DNA of 24,501 bases from Chitinophagaceae bacterium (GTDB taxonomy: Bacteria > Bacteroidota > Bacteroidia > Chitinophagales > UBA10324), in NCBI GenBank assembly GCA_023251195.1, contig JAHEZG010000014.1:1-24501 (forward strand). Direction: 5' to 3'. The notes under the pieces were generated by a model. The model made no database searches, was not told the origin of the DNA, and saw only the letters and a list, made by a program, of their open reading frames with translations. Position 1 is the first letter of the stretch, and each line of letters starts with the position of its first letter. Below, in pieces: positions 16,181-22,838 of this stretch. Both the position numbers and the translations under genes were made by a program.

Positions 16181-16217
16181 GATTTGAGGTGAGTTGAAAG
16201 AATACTTACCTCAAATC
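16181..16217 (+). other. Intercistronic hairpin
   Basis: GATTTGAGGT (16181-16190) and ACCTCAAATC (16208-16217) are perfect 10-bp inverted copies around a 17-base loop. There is no T-run after it. GAGGTG (16186-16191) could instead pair with CACCTC (16221-16226). It may protect or process the mRNA between the beta-helix and modular genes. Confidence 0.5.
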
Positions 16218-16246
16218 GGGCACCTCATAAAAAAACTAAATCTAAA

Positions 16247-19200
16247 ATGAAAATGAAAAAATTAATTCTCGGCGCAGTCCTGCTTTTAAGTGCGGCTTTT
16301 GCCAATGCCCAAAACGGGTTAGAACAAATCGCGGTTGAAAAATATTATGTTTCAAACAGTGTTGATGCCACTAACAGTGTTGGTGCTCTTCCTGTTGGTT
16401 CAGTTACCTGGAGAGTATATGCTGATCTGCTTCCCGGTTACAACTTACAAGCTGTGTATGGTGTAGCTAATCACACTTTGCTGATCACTTCATCTACTAC
16501 ATTTTTTAACAATGAAGATTACGGAAGCACAACACCAACCGGAATCAGTGTAAACAATTCCAAAAAAAATTCAGTAATGGTTGACTCCTGGTTTTCAATG
16601 GGAGGAAATGCTGCAGGAAATGTGGCTGTTTTGAAAACTGAAGACAGTAATGGAGCACTGCTTAACTCTACTATTCCTATTATGCTTCAGAACAACGATG
16701 CTTCTGCCGGAATTCCAATCAATACACAAGATGGTATGATTCCAGGAACTCCTGCTTCAGTAACTTTTGTGGGAATTGGCAACACAGGCAATGGTGATCT
16801 TGGTGTGTTTGATGGTGTTAGTCAAGTGGGTGGAAACTTCACCACTTCAAACGGTTCAGTTGCCGTTCTTGGTGGTGTTGTAGGTCCAACAGTTGCTAAC
16901 CGTGTTTTGATCGGTCAGTTTACAACAACTGGTATTTTCCACTTTGAATTAAATCTTCAGATTGGAACTCCAAGTGCCGGTGTACAAAACTTTGTTTCTT
17001 CAAATCCTGTTGGGGCTGAAATCAGCATTCCGAGTTTGACCGGAACTTTTGGTGTTCCGAATACTTTGCCAACAGTTAGCATTACCTCACCTGCAAATAA
17101 TGCAACTTTTATTTTACCAAGCACAGTTACTATTGATGCTACAGCAGGTGACGCTGATGGTACAGTTTCTAATGTTGAATTTTTAGTTGATAATGTTGTG
17201 GTTGGTAGTGATAATACTTCTCCATATTCATTTAACTGGACTGCAGTTGTTGGAACTCACCAGTTAAAAGCAAGAGCAACTGACAACAGTGGCGGGCAAA
17301 CAACTTCATCAGTTATAACAGTAATTGTTGGAAACAATATAGTTCCAACCATTTCACTTACTTCACCTTCGAATGGTTCATCCTTTATTGCTCCTGCTGC
17401 TGTAAACATGACTACTACAGCAGCTGATGCTGATGGCTCAGTTGCACAAGTTGAATTTTTTGTAGATAATGTTTCAGTAGGTATTGATAATATTACTCCA
17501 TTCAGTTTCAGTTGGACAAGCGTAGTTCCATTTGGTAATCGTCAGTTAAAAGCAGTGGCAACCGACAATAATGGTGCTTCAACAACTTCTAACATCATCA
17601 CAATTAGTCTTGCTGACCCAAATGCGCTACCATATAAAATAGTAAACGCAACCAATACTTGCGAACCAAGCATATTCTGTATGCGTGTTGCAGCTGCCGA
17701 TACAGTTTCTAATGTAATCGGTTATGATGTGGTAATGCATTACGATGCATTAAAAGTAGCGCCAACCGGAGTGGTAACTGTTGCCAGTGACCTCATTAAT
17801 CCTAACTATGTTGATGTTATTAATAGCATTGATGCAGTAAATCACAATGTAAACATTTCATTGTTTTTCAATGGTAATGCTCCAGCCAATACCTTTTTCT
17901 CGGGTACCGGTAATATTTGTTGTGTTGAGTTCAGCAAAACAGCAAACTTTGTTGCCATTGATACAGCTTTGTTCAACATTAATTCGTTGCAGGAAAGTTA
18001 TATCACAGGCGTGCAGCAAGTAGCTGCTGATGAGGGTAAGTTTAATACATATAAAGACAGTTCATTTGTAGGGTTACTCAGTTTTTGGGCGAATAATGCC
18101 CCAATGCCTTATAATCCAGCAAATGCTGGACAGTACCTCATTACAAACATTTATGGCAACAATGCAAATTGCAATAACCAATCAGTAACAGCAACTCAAC
18201 CTGATTTAACAGGTCATTTTACTTACTCGACCAACAATGGTGAAAAAATTACAATTAAAAAAGACATTGCATCAGCCACCAGTATTCAACCTGTAGTAAA
18301 TGGTTTTGATGCTTTTCTTGCAAGACGAGTGCTGATTAATGATGTCACTTTCGTTCCTTCAATATTCCAGTTAATTTCTATGGATGTGAATTTGGATGGT
18401 GTTATAAGCGCAGGTGATGTTTCTCAGATAAACCAGAGAACAGTTATGATTAACCCCGAAATGAAGCAGGCCTGGAATTATAGCGCAAATGGTACCTCAC
18501 TTGGTCCTCTTTCTAAAGATTGGTTGTTTATTGACTTGACCACTTTGAATAACGATTTGGACTATAGAGTTTCTCTTACTTATCCTAACGATGATGGTGT
18601 TGGAGCTTATAAAAACAGAGTTCCTGTAGTTCCTTTTTGTCTTCAACTTCCAAACTTAAGTGCTGATACTTCAAGTGATTGCGTAACGCTGATTACTGAA
18701 ACTTACAAAGGCATTTTGATAGGAGATGTAAATGGCAATTACTCTTCTGCCGGCGCTGGATTTTATTCATCTGGTAAAGTTAATGAAGGCGACAAAGTTG
18801 TTTTTGATTTAACAAAAGCAGTTACTGGAAATGGCTTTGTTGATGTTCCGGTTTATGCCTTAGCTTCCACTGCTGTTAATGCGTTGGACTTTGCCATACA
18901 ATTCAATGAATCTAAATTATCGTTTAATTCAATTATTAATAATGATGAAAACATTGAATTGTTGGCGAATTTCAATTCAGCTGATAAAACATTGCGCTTC
19001 ACTTCAAATAGTTTGAAAGATTATTCTTTAGGAAAACCAATTGCCATTGTTCGTTTTAACATAACTGGTCAGTTAACCAAAGCTGATTTTAATTCAATGG
19101 AAGGTTATTTGAATGGAGATCGCGTTGGTATGGAATTAAATGCTGACGAATTTTCATCCGATTACAATGTAAATATTTTCCCTAATCCAGCTAATGAGCT

Positions 19201-19396
19201 ATTAAATGTTATATCATCAGAAGATGCAACCATTCAATTGTTCAGTGTGAACGGAAGTCTTTTATTTAAATCTGAAAATGTAATTGCGAGTGAGAAACTG
19301 CAAATAAATACTGCAAGTCTTGCCAATGGCGTTTACTTGCTTCAGGTTTCTAACAACAACTTTGTTTCAACTAAAAAAGTAGTGATTCAGAAGTAA
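16247..19396 (+). CDS. Paralog D: large modular surface protein (EKYYVSD domain, two Ig-like, cohesin-like, split dockerin-like, T9SS sorting domain)
   Basis: 1049 residues. Signal peptide to about 22. Shared domain about 23-270 (NGLEQIAVEKYYVSN, LPVGSVTWRVYADLLPGYNLQAVYG, FFNNEDYGS, NNDASAGIPI, NRVLIGQFTTTGIFHFELNLQIGTP). Two tandem Ig-like repeats, about 272-363 and 364-457, share VEF(L/F)VDN.SVG.DN and A.DN.G..T. About 460-600 (VSNVIGYDVVMHYDALKV...) is cohesin-like. DVNLDGVISAGD near 712 is a dockerin-type calcium loop; a second, shorter one (GDVNGN near 826) follows after ~100 residues, which suggests an interrupted dockerin. A second cohesin-like segment (about 846-965) and a sorting domain (from ~972: NIFPNPANELLNV ... 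GVYLLQVSNN) complete it. It should be secreted by T9SS and shown on the surface, probably as a calcium-stabilised scaffold. A strong terminator follows. Confidence 0.82.
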   Translation: MKMKKLILGAVLLLSAAFANAQNGLEQIAVEKYYVSNSVDATNSVGALPVGSVTWRVYADLLPGYNLQAVYGVANHTLLITSSTTFFNNEDYGSTTPTGISVNNSKKNSVMVDSWFSMGGNAAGNVAVLKTEDSNGALLNSTIPIMLQNNDASAGIPINTQDGMIPGTPASVTFVGIGNTGNGDLGVFDGVSQVGGNFTTSNGSVAVLGGVVGPTVANRVLIGQFTTTGIFHFELNLQIGTPSAGVQNFVSSNPVGAEISIPSLTGTFGVPNTLPTVSITSPANNATFILPSTVTIDATAGDADGTVSNVEFLVDNVVVGSDNTSPYSFNWTAVVGTHQLKARATDNSGGQTTSSVITVIVGNNIVPTISLTSPSNGSSFIAPAAVNMTTTAADADGSVAQVEFFVDNVSVGIDNITPFSFSWTSVVPFGNRQLKAVATDNNGASTTSNIITISLADPNALPYKIVNATNTCEPSIFCMRVAAADTVSNVIGYDVVMHYDALKVAPTGVVTVASDLINPNYVDVINSIDAVNHNVNISLFFNGNAPANTFFSGTGNICCVEFSKTANFVAIDTALFNINSLQESYITGVQQVAADEGKFNTYKDSSFVGLLSFWANNAPMPYNPANAGQYLITNIYGNNANCNNQSVTATQPDLTGHFTYSTNNGEKITIKKDIASATSIQPVVNGFDAFLARRVLINDVTFVPSIFQLISMDVNLDGVISAGDVSQINQRTVMINPEMKQAWNYSANGTSLGPLSKDWLFIDLTTLNNDLDYRVSLTYPNDDGVGAYKNRVPVVPFCLQLPNLSADTSSDCVTLITETYKGILIGDVNGNYSSAGAGFYSSGKVNEGDKVVFDLTKAVTGNGFVDVPVYALASTAVNALDFAIQFNESKLSFNSIINNDENIELLANFNSADKTLRFTSNSLKDYSLGKPIAIVRFNITGQLTKADFNSMEGYLNGDRVGMELNADEFSSDYNVNIFPNPANELLNVISSEDATIQLFSVNGSLLFKSENVIASEKLQINTASLANGVYLLQVSNNNFVSTKKVVIQK

Positions 19397-19415
19397 TTTT
19401 TTAATAACTCTTACT

Positions 19416-19452
19416 AAACCATCCCGATTAATTAATCGGGATGGTTTTTTTT
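19416..19452 (+). terminator. Rho-independent terminator after the modular gene
   Basis: A 32-base palindrome (19416-19447) includes ACCATCCCGATTAA and its complement and is followed by eight Ts (19445-19452). The T-run ends only 19 bases before the ATG of the next gene, so it also sits in that gene's leader. Confidence 0.88.
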
Positions 19453-19471
19453 AAAACTAAATTAAAATAAG

Positions 19472-20218
19472 ATGAAAAAACAGATTGTACTAATTGTAAC
19501 TATCATTTTTACTTCTTTAATTTCATTTGCGCAATCGCCAAATGACATGAGCATTATTGATGCACAGGACACGGTTGTTTTTGATATATCAATGGCAGAT
19601 TCCGGAATCGGGTATGTTGAATTCCCTGTTTACTTTTTGTCGGACGATATTATAAATGCGTTGGATTTTTCGTTCAAATACAATCAAACCGATTTTACAT
19701 ATGATACCATTTTAAAACAGGCCGGGTACTTATCCATTACTTCCAATTACAACAGCAGCAACCAAACTGTTTATTTCACTTCTTTCAGCATTACTAGTTT
19801 CGGAAATGATACTCCGCTTGTGAAAATCCGATTCAATGTTTTATCCGGAAAATTTTGCATTGATGATTTGAACTCTGTGCTGGTTTATTTGAACGGCGAT
19901 GCTTGTTCGGTTAAAATAGTTGAATGTGTTACGCTACCAAATTCAATACTCGATATGGAAAATAAAAATGCATCAATTGAATTTTATCCCAACCCTTCAG
20001 AAGGTTTGGCCAGTGTTCGTTTCAATGCTAACCGTATCGAGCCTTACCATCTAATTGTTTCTGATCTGAATGGAAAAATTGTTTACAATCAAAGTGCAAT
20101 TTCTTCAATTGGATCAAACGAAATGAATCTGAATTTGGAATTTCTTTCTAAAGGAGTTTACCTGCTGCAGGTAATTATGCCATCTATGAACATAAATCAA
20201 AAATTAGTTTTGCATTAA
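19472..20218 (+). CDS. Small exported cohesin-like protein with T9SS sorting domain
   Basis: 248 residues. Signal peptide to about 20 (LISFAQ). A cohesin-like beta sandwich (about 30-155: VVFDISMADSGIGYVEFPVYFLSDDIINALDFSFKYN, then TVYFTSFSITSFG and LVKIRFNVLSG, then LVYLNGDACSVKI) is followed by a type A sorting domain from ~168 (IEFYPNPSEGLASVRF ... GVYLLQVIMP). It lines up with the last ~200 residues of the 1049-residue protein just upstream (VFDLTKAVTGNGFVDVPVYALA...NALDFAIQFN...VYLNGD-like), so it looks like a partial duplicate. Expression probably depends on read-through of the preceding terminator, since no promoter fits in the 19-base gap after the T-run. Its role could be a small surface-anchored binding partner for a dockerin-like module. 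Confidence 0.8.
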   Translation: MKKQIVLIVTIIFTSLISFAQSPNDMSIIDAQDTVVFDISMADSGIGYVEFPVYFLSDDIINALDFSFKYNQTDFTYDTILKQAGYLSITSNYNSSNQTVYFTSFSITSFGNDTPLVKIRFNVLSGKFCIDDLNSVLVYLNGDACSVKIVECVTLPNSILDMENKNASIEFYPNPSEGLASVRFNANRIEPYHLIVSDLNGKIVYNQSAISSIGSNEMNLNLEFLSKGVYLLQVIMPSMNINQKLVLH

Positions 20219-20277
20219 ATTGAAATAGAAAAACAGGAGTCTTTTTAAAAGTCGGTTTATTTTTTGTAGTTTTTTCG

Positions 20278-20308
20278 AGAGAAGCGTTTCGGCGCTTCTC
20301 TTTTTTTT
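20278..20308 (+). terminator. Rho-independent terminator ending the secreted-protein locus
   Basis: AGAGAAGCG (20278-20286) pairs with CGCTTCTCT (20293-20301) around TTTCGG, followed by a T-run to 20308. Confidence 0.88.
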
Positions 20309-20383
20309 ATGGTGTGCAATGAAGGTTTAAGGTGTCAATTACTATTTCAGATAAAAAATTTTCGTTTCTCAATATTTGTGGTA

Positions 20384-21259
20384 ATGACAAAAAAATTATC
20401 ACCGTATCATCTCTTCATTTATATAGTTCTTATACTGATTTGGGGAAGCAGTTTTATATTGATGAAAAAAGGTTTGCTCGTTTTCTCATCGGCACAAGTT
20501 GCTGCCATCAGAATTTCAACTGCGTGTCTGGTATTACTTCCGTTTTTATTAATTCGATTCAGAGAAATTGACAGGAAGAAAGTTGTTTACATGATATTGA
20601 TGGGCTTAACCGGAAGTGGTATTCCGGCATTTTTATTTACGGAAGCCGAAACACAGGTAAGCAGTTCGCTTGCCGGAATTTTAAATGCATTAACTCCTTT
20701 GTTCGTTTTATTTATTGGATTGATATTTTTTAAAATGAAATCCAACGCATTGAAAATAACCGGGATATTGGTTGGCTTTGGCGGTTCAGTTATGCTAATA
20801 CTTTTTAATAACGAAGGATGTACTGAATCAAATATTTATTATGCAACATTGATAATTATTGCAACTGCTTTATACGGCCTCAGCAATAACATTATTATAA
20901 AATACCTGCAAGGTTGTAATCCCATTTTAATGACAGCAACAGCCATGGCATTCATGGGCCCTTTTGCTTTTGGCTGGTTAATGACTACTGATTTCAATCA
21001 ACGATTGCACACTGAAGGTGCTATGTATTCATTGAGCAGTTGCATGATACTTGGTGCTTTCGGAACTTCAATTGCATTGGTTATGTACAATTATTTAATA
21101 CAAACCACCGGCGCATTATTCGGAAGTACTGTAACTTATTTTATGCCCTTAGTGGCACTTGGTTGGGGAGTGGCTGATGGAGAACCTATCGGCTTGATAG
21201 ATTTCTTCGCATTGGCTATTATTTTATTCGGAATATATCTGGTGCGTCGTTCGAAATAA
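20384..21259 (+). CDS. DMT-superfamily (EamA) membrane transporter
   Basis: 291 residues from the ATG at 20384. An in-frame ATG at 20309 lies in the T-run of the upstream terminator and would add 25 residues unlike the family, so the later start is chosen. The protein has about ten hydrophobic helices in two EamA halves. The first opens FIYIVLILIWGSSFILMKKGL, with FSSAQVAAIRI after it; the second starts YYATLIIIATALYGLSNNIIIKYL. FLFTEAETQVSSSLAGILNALTPLFVLFIGLIFF is the usual helix 3-4 signature. Family members export amino acids, metabolites or drugs, or take up nucleotide sugars; the substrate here is unknown. AATATTTG, one base off the -7 consensus, ends six bases before the start codon. 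The gene converges on the RidA-family gene with three bases between stops. Confidence 0.87.
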   Translation: MTKKLSPYHLFIYIVLILIWGSSFILMKKGLLVFSSAQVAAIRISTACLVLLPFLLIRFREIDRKKVVYMILMGLTGSGIPAFLFTEAETQVSSSLAGILNALTPLFVLFIGLIFFKMKSNALKITGILVGFGGSVMLILFNNEGCTESNIYYATLIIIATALYGLSNNIIIKYLQGCNPILMTATAMAFMGPFAFGWLMTTDFNQRLHTEGAMYSLSSCMILGAFGTSIALVMYNYLIQTTGALFGSTVTYFMPLVALGWGVADGEPIGLIDFFALAIILFGIYLVRRSK

Positions 21260-21272
21260 AATTTATTTCGAA
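21250..21272. terminator. Palindrome shared by the ends of two convergent genes
   Basis: TTCGAAATAAA (21250-21260) and TTTATTTCGAA (21262-21272) are perfect inverted copies around a single base. Each arm carries the last codons (Ser-Lys-stop) of one gene. It may act as a weak bidirectional terminator; the T-runs are short. Confidence 0.45.
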
Positions 21273-21763
21273 GCTATAACTGAAATTTCAACATTTACAT
21301 CTTTGGGTAATCTTGAAACCTGAACTGTTTCACGCGCAGGAAAATCTCCACTGAAATTGGAGCCATACACTTCATTCACTTTTGCAAAATCATCCATGTT
21401 TTTTAGGAAGATAGTTGTTTTTACAATGTTTCCGAAACCCATTCCCGCCTTGGTTAATATGGCTTTTATATTTTCCATCACTTGCCTGGTTTCAGTCATA
21501 ATATCTCCAATTACTACTTGTCCGGTTGATGGTATAATGGCTACCTGTCCTGATACGAACAACAGATTACCAACCATAACCGCTTGGCTGTATGGACCAA
21601 TTGGTGCAGGAGCCAGATCAGTTTGAATAATTATTTTTTGCATAGAAGAATTTTTATTTTGTTTTTCCGAAATATAAGCATGCTTGTTTTCTGAACAAGC
21701 AGTAATTAGTAAAATCAAAAATGTGATTGTCGGTTTTTTACCGAAGTTTTTTAATTGAACCAT
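21263..21763 (-). CDS. RidA/YjgF-family protein, predicted lipoprotein
   Basis: 166 residues from the ATG at 21763. The Rid domain is residues 41-166: MQKIIIQTDLAPAPIGPYSQAV, LLFVSGQVAI, VMENIKAILTKAG, DFPARETVQVSRLPKDVNVEI. The arginine of the FPAR motif (R144), which in E. coli RidA (R105) binds the substrate carboxylate, is kept. Rid proteins hydrolyse reactive enamines or imines made by PLP enzymes and are usually cytoplasmic, about 130 residues long. Here 40 extra residues include a hydrophobic stretch ending LLITAC, a possible lipobox with Cys23. The 8-base spacing from the upstream gene favours the long start. Starting at Met41 (21643) would give an ordinary cytoplasmic RidA, so two forms are possible. 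It is the last gene of the nuo-linked minus-strand group. Confidence 0.85.
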   Translation of the reverse strand: MVQLKNFGKKPTITFLILLITACSENKHAYISEKQNKNSSMQKIIIQTDLAPAPIGPYSQAVMVGNLLFVSGQVAIIPSTGQVVIGDIMTETRQVMENIKAILTKAGMGFGNIVKTTIFLKNMDDFAKVNEVYGSNFSGDFPARETVQVSRLPKDVNVEISVIASK

Positions 21764-21771
21764 AAGAAATA

Positions 21772-22326
21772 TTATTTAACATGAATCAAATCATGAAATG
21801 AAATATCATTTTTTATATCCAGAAATTTCTGAACATCGGTATCAGCAATAAACCAACCGGTATCCGAATCTCTTTGTATTGCAATTTTCCATTTAAATAA
21901 TTGTTCAGTGATGGCAGGAAAATGTTTCACTCCTTCAACATCCAGAATCTGTCCCCTGAAAAAATGATTGAAGAATCTGAACTTACCTGCATTTGCAAAA
22001 GCAATAACAGTGGGGTCGTATTCTACTTTTATAAAACCGATTTTAGTTATATCACTTTCCTGAACATCATAGTATGAATTTGTGCTGATGAGGTTTTTCA
22101 TCGCATCTCGATACTTGAATTGATTGGGTACATTGTGTTTTTCCCAATGGACAAATAATTTTCCATTCGGAATAATAGCGCGACCTGAATAATCTTTTGA
22201 ATGAATGAAAAGCGAAACATAAAAACTCTGCTTGGTGGAATAGCCTGTCAGCACATGTTCTTCAAAACTTAAATCAGGTGGAGATGAATTAATTGTTAGA
22301 AGTGAAATAAGAATTCCCCAAAACAT
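21772..22326 (-). CDS. Hypothetical protein, possibly exported
   Basis: 184 residues. I do not recognise it. It starts with a short hydrophobic stretch (FWGILISLLTI) that could be a weak signal peptide or anchor. The rest is soluble, mixed alpha/beta, with many aromatic residues (e.g. FRFFNHFFRG near 115-125, KWKIAIQ, DTGWFIAD near the end). It has no Cys pairs, no repeats and no obvious catalytic motif. It begins 6 bases after the gene at 22333 and ends 8 bases before the RidA-family gene, so the three are probably co-transcribed. Confidence 0.65.
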   Translation of the reverse strand: MFWGILISLLTINSSPPDLSFEEHVLTGYSTKQSFYVSLFIHSKDYSGRAIIPNGKLFVHWEKHNVPNQFKYRDAMKNLISTNSYYDVQESDITKIGFIKVEYDPTVIAFANAGKFRFFNHFFRGQILDVEGVKHFPAITEQLFKWKIAIQRDSDTGWFIADTDVQKFLDIKNDISFHDLIHVK

Positions 22327-22332
22327 ATTGTT

Positions 22333-22755
22333 TTAATTAAACGGCTTTCTCTTCCAATACCATTCACCATTCTGAACTTTTTCCTCCAGTTGATTCCAAT
22401 AATCTGGCGAAACAACTTTGCCATCATCTGTTCGCAAAGCTCTTGTATATATTGCCATTACAGGATTGAATGTTACATCAGTAACACCAATCATTAATAA
22501 TGTTGGTGTTGGTGCTTCAACTACAGGCGCTGCAACAACAGGAGCAGAGCCATCAGCAGGCGGAGGAATAGCAGCAGCAGGTTTCGCTGCAACTTTTGGT
22601 GGCGACATATTTCCAATCACAACTGTATATCCGTTTTGTTCTAGTAGTTTTTTCAGAAACTCAGCTCGCTCAGCAGAAACATTTTTCTCCACCAAACCAC
22701 AACGGGTTCCGTTTATTTCTTCTATCGCGTGTTGGTTGGATGCTATGAATGACAT
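22333..22755 (-). CDS. Hypothetical protein with Pro/Ala-rich linker
   Basis: 140 residues, with no signal peptide and no membrane segment. An N-terminal segment (1-50: ...GLVEKNVSAERAEFLKKLLEQNGYTVVIGN) is joined to a C-terminal segment (about 85-140: TLLMIGVTDVTFNPVMAIYTRALRTDDGKVVSPDYWNQ...WYWKRKPFN) by a Pro/Ala linker (PPKVAAKPAAAIPPPADGS...). The linker suggests two independently folded cytoplasmic parts. I do not recognise either part. It lies 83 bases downstream of nuoN on the same strand and directly before the gene at 21772. Confidence 0.65.
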   Translation of the reverse strand: MSFIASNQHAIEEINGTRCGLVEKNVSAERAEFLKKLLEQNGYTVVIGNMSPPKVAAKPAAAIPPPADGSAPVVAAPVVEAPTPTLLMIGVTDVTFNPVMAIYTRALRTDDGKVVSPDYWNQLEEKVQNGEWYWKRKPFN

Positions 22756-22838
22756 TTTTCTAATTTGAAAATTTGAAAATGAAATACCGACGATACTGAT
22801 TTTTAATTTTTACTCTTTAATTTTTAATTTGAATAAAA

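Noticed and set aside
17060..17620. Repeat in DNA that might be a tandem or mobile element
   Set aside because: It reflects two Ig-like protein domains in one gene; there are no terminal repeats or transposase.
20309..20383. Upstream ATG extending the EamA transporter by 25 residues
   Set aside because: It sits immediately after the T-run of the preceding terminator and the added residues are polar, before the true first helix.
22756..22838. AATTTGAAAATTTGAAAA and TTTTTAATTTTT repeats between nuoN and the 22333 gene
   Set aside because: Simple AT-rich low-complexity sequence with no hairpin or conserved element that I can support.
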